Assembly (NCBI GenBank): GCA_028697435.1
Contig: JAQVFD010000032.1
Location: 1 to 11,954 of the forward strand
Direction of reading: 5' to 3'
DNA: 11,954 nt
Source of the DNA: Clostridiaceae bacterium
GTDB taxonomy: Bacteria > Bacillota > Clostridia > Lutisporales > Lutisporaceae
Made by a program: the position numbers and the translations under genes. Shown here in pieces: positions 6,562 to 11,954 of this stretch (positions are counted from its first letter, which is position 1; every line of letters begins with the position of its first letter). Under the pieces are notes generated by a model, which was not told the DNA's origin, did no database searches, and saw only the letters and a list, made by a program, of their open reading frames with translations.

Positions 6562-7518
6562 TTAAATATCGCTGCAGGCAACTAATCCATTACAAGATTT
6601 TGCATATACTATTGCATTGGTTATCGCCATAGAAACCGCCTCAGCGGCCATAGTGCCGACAAGATTAATATCTCCCTTTACCTCATTGGTAGCCATAGTA
6701 AATATTGTGTCACCATCCAGCATGGTATGAACCGGATTGATTGATCTGGCAAAGCCGTTCTGAGCCATTGAAGCTAATTTGTTTGCTTCCGCTTTTGTCA
6801 GCACAGCATTTGTAGCAACTACTCCTATAGTCGTATTCCTCATGGGAAAACCTAAGGATGCTCTTTCCCTTTTCATTATTTCATATGTATTCAGCATTTC
6901 TCTTTTTTTATAATCATATACTCCGGCGATTTGTCTGCCGGTTTTATATTCATAAACATCCCCAAAGCTATTTACGGATATTATTGCAGACACCATAAGC
7001 TCTCCTGCCTTGACAGAAGCGCTCCCCAGCCCTGACTTCATAGCATAATCCGGGCCTAATATTTTCCCTACGGATGCTCCCAAACCGCAGCCGACATTCC
7101 CTTGTTCACTTTCCTCTGCCGTTGCATTCCTTGCCGCATCATAACCCATTTCCAAATCCGGTCTGATTTTATGATCTCCTACGTTCAGGTCAAAAATAAC
7201 GGCAGAAGCCACAATAGGTACTTTAGTAACTCCGACATCAAAGCCGATTTCCTTTTCTTCCAAATATCTCATCACTCCGGAAGCCGCTTCAAGTCCAAAA
7301 GCGCTTCCTCCTGCCAACACTACTCCGTGGATCCTGTCCACCATTTTTTCGGGCTTCAACAAATCCGTTTCTCTGGTTCCGGGTGCGGAGCCCCTTACAT
7401 CCACCCCCCCTACGGCACCCTTTTCACAGATAATCGCCGTACAACCGGTCATGCCCTTCTCCGATTGACTGTGTCCCACTTTAATACCTTTTACATCCGT
7501 TATATATCCCGGGTACAA
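6562..7518 (-). CDS. P1-family (S58, DmpA-type) self-cleaving aminopeptidase
   Basis: Member of peptidase family S58 (DmpA, BapA), enzymes that remove N-terminal amino acids, including beta-amino acids, from small peptides and amides. The TTG start at 7518 gives 318 residues and has GGAGGT 7 bases upstream; a GTG at 7527 overlaps that ribosome site and is less likely. The N-terminal ITDVKGIKVGH is the family signature, followed by TGCTAIICEKGAVGGVDVRG and the VVLAGGSAFGLEAASGV block. The motif RNTTIGVVATNA aligns with the DmpA cleavage site, which predicts a cut between Asn228 and Thr229 with Thr229 as nucleophile. No signal peptide is seen, so it is probably cytoplasmic. It follows the prepilin peptidase gene by 48 bases and precedes the ECF S gene. 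The physiological substrate is unknown. Confidence 0.92.
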   Translation of the reverse strand: MYPGYITDVKGIKVGHSQSEKGMTGCTAIICEKGAVGGVDVRGSAPGTRETDLLKPEKMVDRIHGVVLAGGSAFGLEAASGVMRYLEEKEIGFDVGVTKVPIVASAVIFDLNVGDHKIRPDLEMGYDAARNATAEESEQGNVGCGLGASVGKILGPDYAMKSGLGSASVKAGELMVSAIISVNSFGDVYEYKTGRQIAGVYDYKKREMLNTYEIMKRERASLGFPMRNTTIGVVATNAVLTKAEANKLASMAQNGFARSINPVHTMLDGDTIFTMATNEVKGDINLVGTMAAEAVSMAITNAIVYAKSCNGLVACSDI

Positions 7519-7566
7519 ATATTCCACCTCCTTAAATTACTTACATGTTTAGAGGATATCATTGTA

Positions 7567-8178
7567 TTATAAAACAGCCGTTAATAATGTGATAATAAAG
7601 GCAATGCCTATAAAGGGTCCGAAGGGTATGGCATCCTTTCTTCCCTTCTTCCCTGAAATCAGCAGGTATAAGGAAACTGTCGCTCCTATAATAAAGGCAG
7701 ACAATATGGTTAAAACAGTATTTTTCAACCCGAATATGATGCCCAGCACAGCTACAAGCTTTACATCCCCTCCGCCCATGGCTCCCTTGGACACAACTGC
7801 AATGAAAAGAAACAAAATACCCCCAAACAGAAATCCGTACAGGCTGTCCAAAAGTATTAACGGGGTTTTATAAATAAAGTATAAAGCTGCTTTATATATA
7901 ACCGTTGCAACTAACATCAGTATAACAAGTTCGTCAGGTATTATTTGTCTGTAATAGTCAATAATACAAATAATCAAAAGAACACTTGTAATAAAACAAT
8001 AAAATGCTGTATTAAGAGTCAAGCCATATTTATAATATATGAGTAAATAGAAAATAGCGTTAAGTAATTCCAAAATAGGAAATCTGATTGAAATTGCCTG
8101 CCCTTCGGGTATTTTGCATATACATTTATTAATAAACAAACCTGTTACCATACCCAGTACAAATATAAGAATATGCAT
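7567..8178 (-). CDS. Prepilin peptidase (A24) lacking the cysteine loop
   Basis: Integral membrane aspartic peptidase that cuts leader peptides from type IV pilin-like proteins. Start ATG at 8178 has AGGAGG 6 bases upstream (8190-8185) and gives 203 residues, short for PilD/ComC. The catalytic aspartates are D74 in CIIDYYRQIIPDE and D138 in the GxGD motif MGGGDVKL. The N-terminal LGMVTGLFINKCICKIPEGQ resembles bacterial bifunctional enzymes, but sequence then jumps straight to ISIRFPILELL. The roughly 40-residue cytoplasmic loop with two CxxC pairs seen in ComC/PilD is absent, so the N-methyltransferase part is probably compromised. About seven membrane segments follow. No pilin, ATPase or competence gene is near. 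An orphan role on pseudopilins encoded elsewhere is likely. Confidence 0.92.
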   Translation of the reverse strand: MHILIFVLGMVTGLFINKCICKIPEGQAISIRFPILELLNAIFYLLIYYKYGLTLNTAFYCFITSVLLIICIIDYYRQIIPDELVILMLVATVIYKAALYFIYKTPLILLDSLYGFLFGGILFLFIAVVSKGAMGGGDVKLVAVLGIIFGLKNTVLTILSAFIIGATVSLYLLISGKKGRKDAIPFGPFIGIAFIITLLTAVL

Positions 8179-8204
8179 TTGCAGCCTCCTTCGCTTAAAG
8201 CTTT

Positions 8205-8240
8205 GCACCCTTCCGAATTGTCATGTTTTCAGAAGGGTGC
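8205..8240 (-). promoter_or_regulatory. Leader hairpin of the prepilin peptidase transcript
   Basis: Minus-strand GCACCCTTCTG pairs with CGGAAGGGTGC (11 pairs, one G-U) around a 14-base loop. The wobble is a pair only in the minus-strand RNA. There is no T run after it, so it is not a standard terminator. It begins about 6 bases after the predicted transcription start and ends 15 bases before the AGGAGG, as expected of a 5'-end stabilising stem; a weak terminator for hcp is the alternative. Confidence 0.5.
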
Positions 8241-8252
8241 TTGCTTATAGCT

Positions 8253-8281
8253 ATTTTACCATTTTATAGCCCTCTATGCAA
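8253..8281 (-). promoter_or_regulatory. Probable promoter of the prepilin peptidase gene
   Basis: TTGCAT (8281-8276) immediately after the hcp stop, 17 bases, then TAAAAT (8258-8253). The -35 is the same hexamer as in both arg promoters. No T-tailed terminator follows hcp, so read-through from the hcp operon may add to it. Confidence 0.55.
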
Positions 8282-9913
8282 TTAAGCATTCATAAACAGT
8301 TCTATATCGTTGTCAACTGTTCCGATGCCGGCAATGCCGAATTTTTCGACCAGAACCTTAGCTACATTGGGAGACAGGAAGCCAGGAAGCGTAGGTCCGA
8401 GATGGATATTCTTCACACCCAAATACAGAAGTGCTAAAAGTACAATTACGGCTTTCTGCTCATACCAGGCAATATTAAAGGCAATTGGCAGTTTATTGAT
8501 ATCATCAAGACCGAATACTTCTTTGAGCTTAAGCGCAATAACCGCCAGAGAATAGGAGTCATTGCACTGACCTGCATCCAACACTCTCGGTATGCCGCCG
8601 ATGTCACCCAGCTTAAGCTTGTTGTAACGGTATTTCGCGCATCCGGCAGTGAGTATTATGGTGTCCTTCGGAAGCTTTTCGGCAAACTCTGTATAATAAT
8701 CTCTTGATTTCATACGACCGTCGCAGCCGGCCATAACAAAGAACTTTTTAATTGCCCCGGATTTAACAGCCTCAACAACCTTATCCGCTAACGCTAACAC
8801 CTGATTGTGAGAAAAGCCGCCAACAATACTTCCGGTTTCAATTTCTTCAGGAGCGGGAAGGGTCTTTGCAAGAGCGATAACCTCGGAAAAGTCCTTCTTA
8901 CCATTCTCATCAGCCGTAATATGCTTGCAGCCGGGGAAACCTGTTGAGCCGGTCGTAAAGATTCTGCCCCTAACCTCTTCGCTTTTGGGTGGCACGATGC
9001 AATTGGTGGTGAACAAAATGGGACCATGGAAGGACTCGAATTCCCCGACCTGCTTCCACCATGCGTTGCCGTAGTTCCCCACAAAGTTATCATACTTTTT
9101 AAAAGCCGGATAATAATGGGCGGGCAGCATCTCGCTGTGAGTATACACATCTACTCCTGTTCCTTTTGTTTGCTCCAACAGTTGCTCAAGATCAGTCAGA
9201 TCGTGACCGGATATCAGAATAGCGGGATTATTCCTTACACCTATATTGACTTCCGTAATTGCAGGAATTCCAAACCTTGATGTATTTGCTTCATCCAGAA
9301 GTGCCATAACCTTAACACCGTATTCACCGGTTTTCAGTGTCAGAGCCACAAGGTCATCTGCGGTTAATGAGTCATCCAAAGTCGCTGCAAGAGCCTCATA
9401 AATAAAGGTTATGATTTCAATATCTTCTTTACCGATGTTTTTCGCATGTTCCGCATAGGCCGCCATTCCTTTAAGTCCATAAGTAATCATCTCCCGAAGA
9501 GAACGCACATCTTCGTTTAAAACCGACATGATTCCGACAGATGCAGCCTTCTTTAGCATTGACTCTCTGGAATCCACAGCAAAAGTTGCCGCATCGTGTA
9601 AGTTCTTTGCTGATACTGATTTTGCAAGCGCATCTCTGATTGAGAGCATTTTCTTAATCTGTTTTTCTATCGATCCATCGTCAAAATTCGCATTGGTTAT
9701 TGTCATGAAAAGGCTGCTGAGTACTTCATGGTTTGTATTCTCAAGTTTGCTGACATCCGCTTTCCCCTTGACTACGATTTCCGATATACCCTTAAGGGTG
9801 TAAATCAAAAGATCTTGAAGCTTAGCGACCTCCTCTGTTTTGCCGCATACACCGCGCACTGTGCATCCCTTACCACCTGCTGTTTCCTGACACTGATAAC
9901 AAAACATACTCAT
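8282..9913 (-). CDS. hcp: Hydroxylamine reductase / hybrid cluster protein Hcp
   Basis: Iron-sulfur protein that reduces hydroxylamine in vitro and is implicated in nitric oxide removal; cytoplasmic. ATG at 9913 (MSMFCYQCQ) is chosen because GGAGG lies 7 bases upstream, giving 543 residues; an ATG at 9937 overlaps the preceding gene. The N-terminal C5-x2-C8-x8-C17-x5-C23 pattern marks a class I enzyme with a cubane cluster. All hybrid-cluster ligands can be recognised: His in SGHDLTDL, Glu in THSEMLPAH, Cys in TTNCIVP, in GFPGCKHI and in DAGQCND, plus Glu and Lys in WYEQKA. It is the second gene of an operon, 16 bases after the ferredoxin-like gene, which probably supplies electrons in place of the Hcr reductase. 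The divergent Crp/Fnr gene is the likely regulator. Confidence 0.97.
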   Translation of the reverse strand: MSMFCYQCQETAGGKGCTVRGVCGKTEEVAKLQDLLIYTLKGISEIVVKGKADVSKLENTNHEVLSSLFMTITNANFDDGSIEKQIKKMLSIRDALAKSVSAKNLHDAATFAVDSRESMLKKAASVGIMSVLNEDVRSLREMITYGLKGMAAYAEHAKNIGKEDIEIITFIYEALAATLDDSLTADDLVALTLKTGEYGVKVMALLDEANTSRFGIPAITEVNIGVRNNPAILISGHDLTDLEQLLEQTKGTGVDVYTHSEMLPAHYYPAFKKYDNFVGNYGNAWWKQVGEFESFHGPILFTTNCIVPPKSEEVRGRIFTTGSTGFPGCKHITADENGKKDFSEVIALAKTLPAPEEIETGSIVGGFSHNQVLALADKVVEAVKSGAIKKFFVMAGCDGRMKSRDYYTEFAEKLPKDTIILTAGCAKYRYNKLKLGDIGGIPRVLDAGQCNDSYSLAVIALKLKEVFGLDDINKLPIAFNIAWYEQKAVIVLLALLYLGVKNIHLGPTLPGFLSPNVAKVLVEKFGIAGIGTVDNDIELFMNA

Positions 9914-9929
9914 TGATTTTCCTCCTTTA

Positions 9930-10640
9930 TTATTCAATAATTTCTCCGTCGGTTGAAATCGTCACTACCTGCCATGGGATGAACTTTCCGCTGTTTTGAA
10001 GCGCCCTTTTTACCGCATTTTCTATTCCTCCGCAACAGGGAACTTCCATCCTGACAACAGTGACGCTTTTGATGCTGTTGCTCCTAATAATTTCTGTCAG
10101 CTTTTCGCTGTAATCCCCTTCGTCAAGCTTAGGGCAGCCAATCAGGGTTACTTTGTTTCTGATGAATTTATTATGAAAATCACCATAAGCATATGCCGAA
10201 CAATCGGCTGCTATTAAGAGATTTGCATCTGCAAAATACGGTGCCTTAACCGGCGCCAATTTAATCTGAACAGGCCATTGTGCAAGCTGGCTCTTATTTT
10301 CGCTTACATCATTCAGAACCGTTTCGGATTCGTTTTCCCTATGGATGGTTCTCGCATGTGTACCGGAACAACCGCAAGGCAATGTTTCTTTCTGTTTCCT
10401 CAGTTTGTTTTCCTGTACGGCGGCTTCATCATATTCTGCAGCCTCCCGTTGTTCAAAGCTTATAGCGCCGGTCGGGCAGGCAGGCAGGCAATCTCCGAGT
10501 CCGTCACAGTAATCATCCCGGAGGAGCTTTGCTTTTCCGTTCACCATTCCGATTGCACCTTCATGACATGCTTCTGCACATAAACCGCATCCGTTACAAT
10601 TTTTCTCATCGATTTTAATAATTTTTCGAATCATATTCAT
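9930..10640 (-). CDS. Ferredoxin-like iron-sulfur protein, Hcp partner
   Basis: 236-residue cytoplasmic protein, probably the electron donor or maturation partner of Hcp. The N-terminal dicluster domain has a full motif C15-x2-C18-x2-C21-x3-C25 ([11 protein letters not shown]). The second motif, [13 protein letters not shown], has only C45, C51 and C55; the usual second cysteine is Leu48. A charged linker (65-125) contains a PCGCSG motif (C89, C91). A C-terminal domain (about 133-235) has [14 protein letters not shown] (C147), LIGCPKLD (C169) and EVPCCGG (C202, C203), which look like additional metal or redox sites. ATG at 10640 is used, but the ribosome site (AGTGAGTGA) is poor and ATG at 10634 is possible. 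First gene of the operon with hcp; similar ferredoxin-hcp pairs beside Crp/Fnr genes are common in clostridia. Confidence 0.88.
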   Translation of the reverse strand: MNMIRKIIKIDEKNCNGCGLCAEACHEGAIGMVNGKAKLLRDDYCDGLGDCLPACPTGAISFEQREAAEYDEAAVQENKLRKQKETLPCGCSGTHARTIHRENESETVLNDVSENKSQLAQWPVQIKLAPVKAPYFADANLLIAADCSAYAYGDFHNKFIRNKVTLIGCPKLDEGDYSEKLTEIIRSNSIKSVTVVRMEVPCCGGIENAVKRALQNSGKFIPWQVVTISTDGEIIE

Positions 10641-10675
10641 TCACTCACTTTCTACTATATTCAATTACATATATC

Positions 10676-10749
10676 TCGTGAAAAAGATTTATCATTACAA
10701 AATCAGTTGAGGATTCTGATTTTGTGTTAAAATAATGTACTTTTCACGA
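10676..10749 (-). promoter_or_regulatory. Nested hairpin in the ferredoxin-hcp leader
   Basis: An outer inverted repeat TCGTGAAAA / TTTTCACGA (10676-10684 and 10741-10749, 9 perfect bases) encloses an inner perfect 10-base stem ACAAAATCAG / CTGATTTTGT (10697-10706 and 10716-10725) with a 9-base loop. The two are nearly concentric, and CAUUA / UAAUG can pair between them in the minus-strand RNA. It sits 36 bases before the ferredoxin start. A folded leader RNA or a pair of protein-binding half sites would both fit. Confidence 0.5.
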
Positions 10750-10766
10750 CATATGAATTAGGGAAA

Positions 10767-10814
10767 ATGTTTTACGCTATTTGAATTTAGTATAAAATGT
10801 TTAGCGTAAAACAT
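10767..10814. promoter_or_regulatory. 13-base inverted arms with operator-like site
   Basis: ATGTTTTACGCTA (10767-10779) and TAGCGTAAAACAT (10802-10814) are perfect inverted copies 22 bases apart. The right copy overlaps a second symmetry, ATGTTT-AGCGTA-AAACAT (10797-10814), an 18-base dyad with 6-base spacer of the size bound by Crp/Fnr dimers. Between the arms lies a leftward -10-like TATACT (10794-10789) that could serve ferredoxin-hcp, so occupancy here would control that operon. The binding protein is probably the divergent Crp/Fnr regulator; this is inferred from position. Confidence 0.5.
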
Positions 10815-10821
10815 ATATATG

Positions 10822-10850
10822 TTGACTTTCTGTTCTAAGTTTACTATGAT
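10822..10850 (+). promoter_or_regulatory. Promoter of the Crp/Fnr gene
   Basis: TTGACT (10822-10827), 17 bases, TATGAT (10845-10850): each element matches consensus at five of six positions. The predicted start is near 10857, giving a leader of about 36 bases. A 14-base palindrome AACATATATATGTT (10810-10823) touches the -35. Confidence 0.75.
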
Positions 10851-10862
10851 TAAATTAATTAA

Positions 10863-10882
10863 TCTGTTGGAATTCCAACAGA
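10863..10882. promoter_or_regulatory. Perfect 20-base palindrome at the Crp/Fnr gene's ribosome site
   Basis: TCTGTTGGAATTCCAACAGA is perfectly symmetric over 20 bases and runs into AAGGAG (10882-10887). It lies just after the predicted transcription start. As DNA it could be an autorepression operator; as RNA it could fold an 8-base stem with an AAUU loop next to the ribosome site. Confidence 0.6.
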
Positions 10883-10892
10883 AGGAGATTTT

Positions 10893-11564
10893 ATGAAAAA
10901 ATATTTGGATGTACTGAAAACAGTAGCTTTATTCAGAGGAATTGAAGCATTGGAGCTGCTTCCGCTGTTGTCATGCCTGTCAGCAAATAGGGCTCATTAT
11001 GAAAAGGGACAGACTATATTTTTCAGTGGAGACCAAATCAAGCAATTCGGTATTGTTCTGTCGGGTCAAGTTCAGATTGTTCAGGATGACTATTATGGAA
11101 ACAGAAGCATTCTCGCCGAAGTGAGCCAAGGGCATTTATTCGGAGAATCCTTTGTCTATTCGGAAATAAAAATGCTTCCGGTTAGTGTAATTACATCTAC
11201 CGAAAGCGAAGTTCTGTTTATTGATTGCCGCAAGCTTGCCGCACCCTGTGCTAAAGCTTGTGATTTTCACAGCAGGCTCATTCAGAACATGCTGAATATA
11301 ATATCAATGAAAAATATATCCTTGACACAAAAAATTGAATTTGTCTCAAAACGCACCACCCGCGAAAAGCTTCTTGCTTACCTTTCAGTCGAAGCGAAGA
11401 AAGCGGGAAGCAACCATTTCAGCATTCCTTTCAACCGTCAGGAGCTTGCCGACTATCTTTTTGTCGAACGCAGCGCCATGTCGGCAGAGCTTTCAAAGCT
11501 AAGAGATGAAGGTGTGCTTAAGTATCACAAAAACCAGTTTGAACTTATGGTGCCAACCTGTTAA
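10893..11564 (+). CDS. Crp/Fnr-family regulator, probably controlling hcp (HcpR-like)
   Basis: Cytoplasmic transcription factor, 223 residues, the usual length. Residues 13-110 form the cyclic-nucleotide-binding-type beta barrel (YEKGQTIFFSGD, GIVLSGQVQIV, GHLFGESF); the Arg-Ser pair that binds the cAMP phosphate in Crp is replaced by LPVS (95-98), so cAMP is unlikely to be the ligand. A dimer helix spans about 124-150. The C-terminal winged helix-turn-helix is RQELADYLFVERSAMSAELS (182-201). Cysteines C28, C112, C119 and C123 are candidates for cluster or heme chemistry, but no standard Fnr N-terminal cluster motif is present. AAGGAG sits 5 bases before the ATG. The gene faces away from ferredoxin-hcp, the usual layout for its regulator, and likely senses nitrosative stress. 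The signal is not shown by the sequence. Confidence 0.92.
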   Translation: MKKYLDVLKTVALFRGIEALELLPLLSCLSANRAHYEKGQTIFFSGDQIKQFGIVLSGQVQIVQDDYYGNRSILAEVSQGHLFGESFVYSEIKMLPVSVITSTESEVLFIDCRKLAAPCAKACDFHSRLIQNMLNIISMKNISLTQKIEFVSKRTTREKLLAYLSVEAKKAGSNHFSIPFNRQELADYLFVERSAMSAELSKLRDEGVLKYHKNQFELMVPTC

Positions 11565-11574
11565 GACCGGCACC
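11549..11574. terminator. Weak hairpin between two convergent genes
   Basis: GGTGCC (11549-11554) and GGCACC (11569-11574) can pair around 14 bases, spanning the stop of the Crp/Fnr gene and reaching the stop of the facing SLH gene. No T run follows on either strand, so it is a poor terminator at best. Confidence 0.25.
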
Positions 11575-11954
11575 TAACCTATAAGATTTGATTTTTCCAA
11601 GAGCCTTTGTATCATTACAGCTGCCTCTGCTCTTGTGATATTTCCCTTTGCAGCAATCCTGTCAGACTTGCCTGTAACTATACCGGCTTTGACACAGTCC
11701 GCTGCTTCTTTCCTTGCATAGCCTGAAATTTCATTGGAATCTATAAAACTGCTCAGCAATTTTTCTGCTTCGGCCTTTTCTGAAGTATTTCCTATCCCCG
11801 TAATGCTCATTGCTCTTGCAAGCATTACCATTGCCTGTTCCCTTGTAATCCTGTCCAAGGGGCTGAATTCATCCGTACACCCTGAAATAAGCTTATACTC
11901 ATAGGCCGTTTCTATATAACCACAATACCAATCAGAGGCTTTTACATCCTTATA
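11574..11954 (-). CDS. SLH-domain protein, C-terminal part (5' end outside window)
   Basis: The frame is open from the window edge and encodes the last 126 residues of a protein with S-layer homology repeats, which attach extracellular proteins to pyruvylated cell-wall polymers. One repeat is seen from YKDVKASDWYCGYIETAYEY through LISGCTDEFSPLDRITREQA to MLARAM. A second, weaker one runs from FIDSNEISGYARKEAADCVK to the end, with GIVTG and ITRAEAAVMIQRLL. A TTG inside the frame at 11858 is not the start because clear SLH sequence lies upstream of it. The gene ends 9 bases from the stop of the convergent Crp/Fnr gene. What the protein carries upstream of its SLH domains is not visible. Confidence 0.88.
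   Translation of the reverse strand, partial: YKDVKASDWYCGYIETAYEYKLISGCTDEFSPLDRITREQAMVMLARAMSITGIGNTSEKAEAEKLLSSFIDSNEISGYARKEAADCVKAGIVTGKSDRIAAKGNITRAEAAVMIQRLLEKSNLIG

Noticed and set aside
10780..10801. TATAAAAT on the plus strand as a -10 for the Crp/Fnr gene
   Set aside because: No -35 at the right distance, whereas TTGACT-N17-TATGAT further downstream is a much better promoter.
10641..10892. Classical Fnr box (TTGAT-N4-ATCAA) or Crp box (TGTGA-N6-TCACA)
   Set aside because: Neither is present in acceptable form; the dyads here have other cores.
1..11954. CRISPR array, insertion sequence, prophage, tRNA or rRNA
   Set aside because: No regular repeat-spacer pattern, transposase, phage protein, cloverleaf or rRNA-like stretch was found on reading both strands by eye.

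Overview
The window reads as chromosome of an anaerobic, low-GC, spore-former-type Firmicute (class Clostridia; I infer this, possibly near the cellulolytic Acetivibrio/Ruminiclostridium group). The support is: strong AGGAGG-type ribosome sites on nearly every gene, a class I hybrid cluster protein (Cys-x2-Cys-x8-Cys-x5-Cys), clostridial ferredoxins, an S-layer-homology protein and a group II ECF vitamin transporter subunit. I see no phage genes, insertion sequences, CRISPR arrays, tRNAs or rRNAs.

Bases 1-4035 are an arginine-biosynthesis block split into two divergent units. argB and argD (cut off by the window start) run left; argC and argJ run right. ArgJ makes this the cyclic, acetyl-recycling ornithine route: ArgB phosphorylates N-acetylglutamate, ArgC reduces it, ArgD aminates it, and ArgJ moves the acetyl group from N-acetylornithine back to glutamate. 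The 148-base spacer between argB and argC carries two promoters whose core elements are identical in sequence and spacing but point in opposite directions. argB is interrupted: its last 36 codons are intact but lie in the -1 frame, so one G appears to be missing from a G run. A bidirectional terminator ends argJ and the facing ATPase gene.

Bases 4033-8281 are a row of leftward genes: a HerA-like/DUF853 ATPase with a hendecad coiled-coil tail, a PanT-like ECF S component with its own promoter and a structured leader, a DmpA-type (S58/P1) self-cleaving aminopeptidase, and a prepilin peptidase that has lost the cysteine-rich cytoplasmic loop. No pilus genes, ECF energising module or nurA accompany them.

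Bases 8282-11564 are a nitrosative-stress unit. A leftward operon encodes an unusual ferredoxin-like protein and Hcp. A divergent Crp/Fnr-family gene encodes the probable regulator (HcpR-like by context). The 252-base spacer is crowded with inverted repeats: a nested hairpin in the operon leader, a pair of 13-base inverted arms containing an operator-like ATGTTT-N6-AAACAT site, a 14-base palindrome at the regulator's -35, and a perfect 20-base palindrome touching the regulator's ribosome site. This spacer is the most interesting part of the window.

The right edge holds the 3' end of a leftward SLH-domain gene. No gene-free stretch exceeds about 250 bases.
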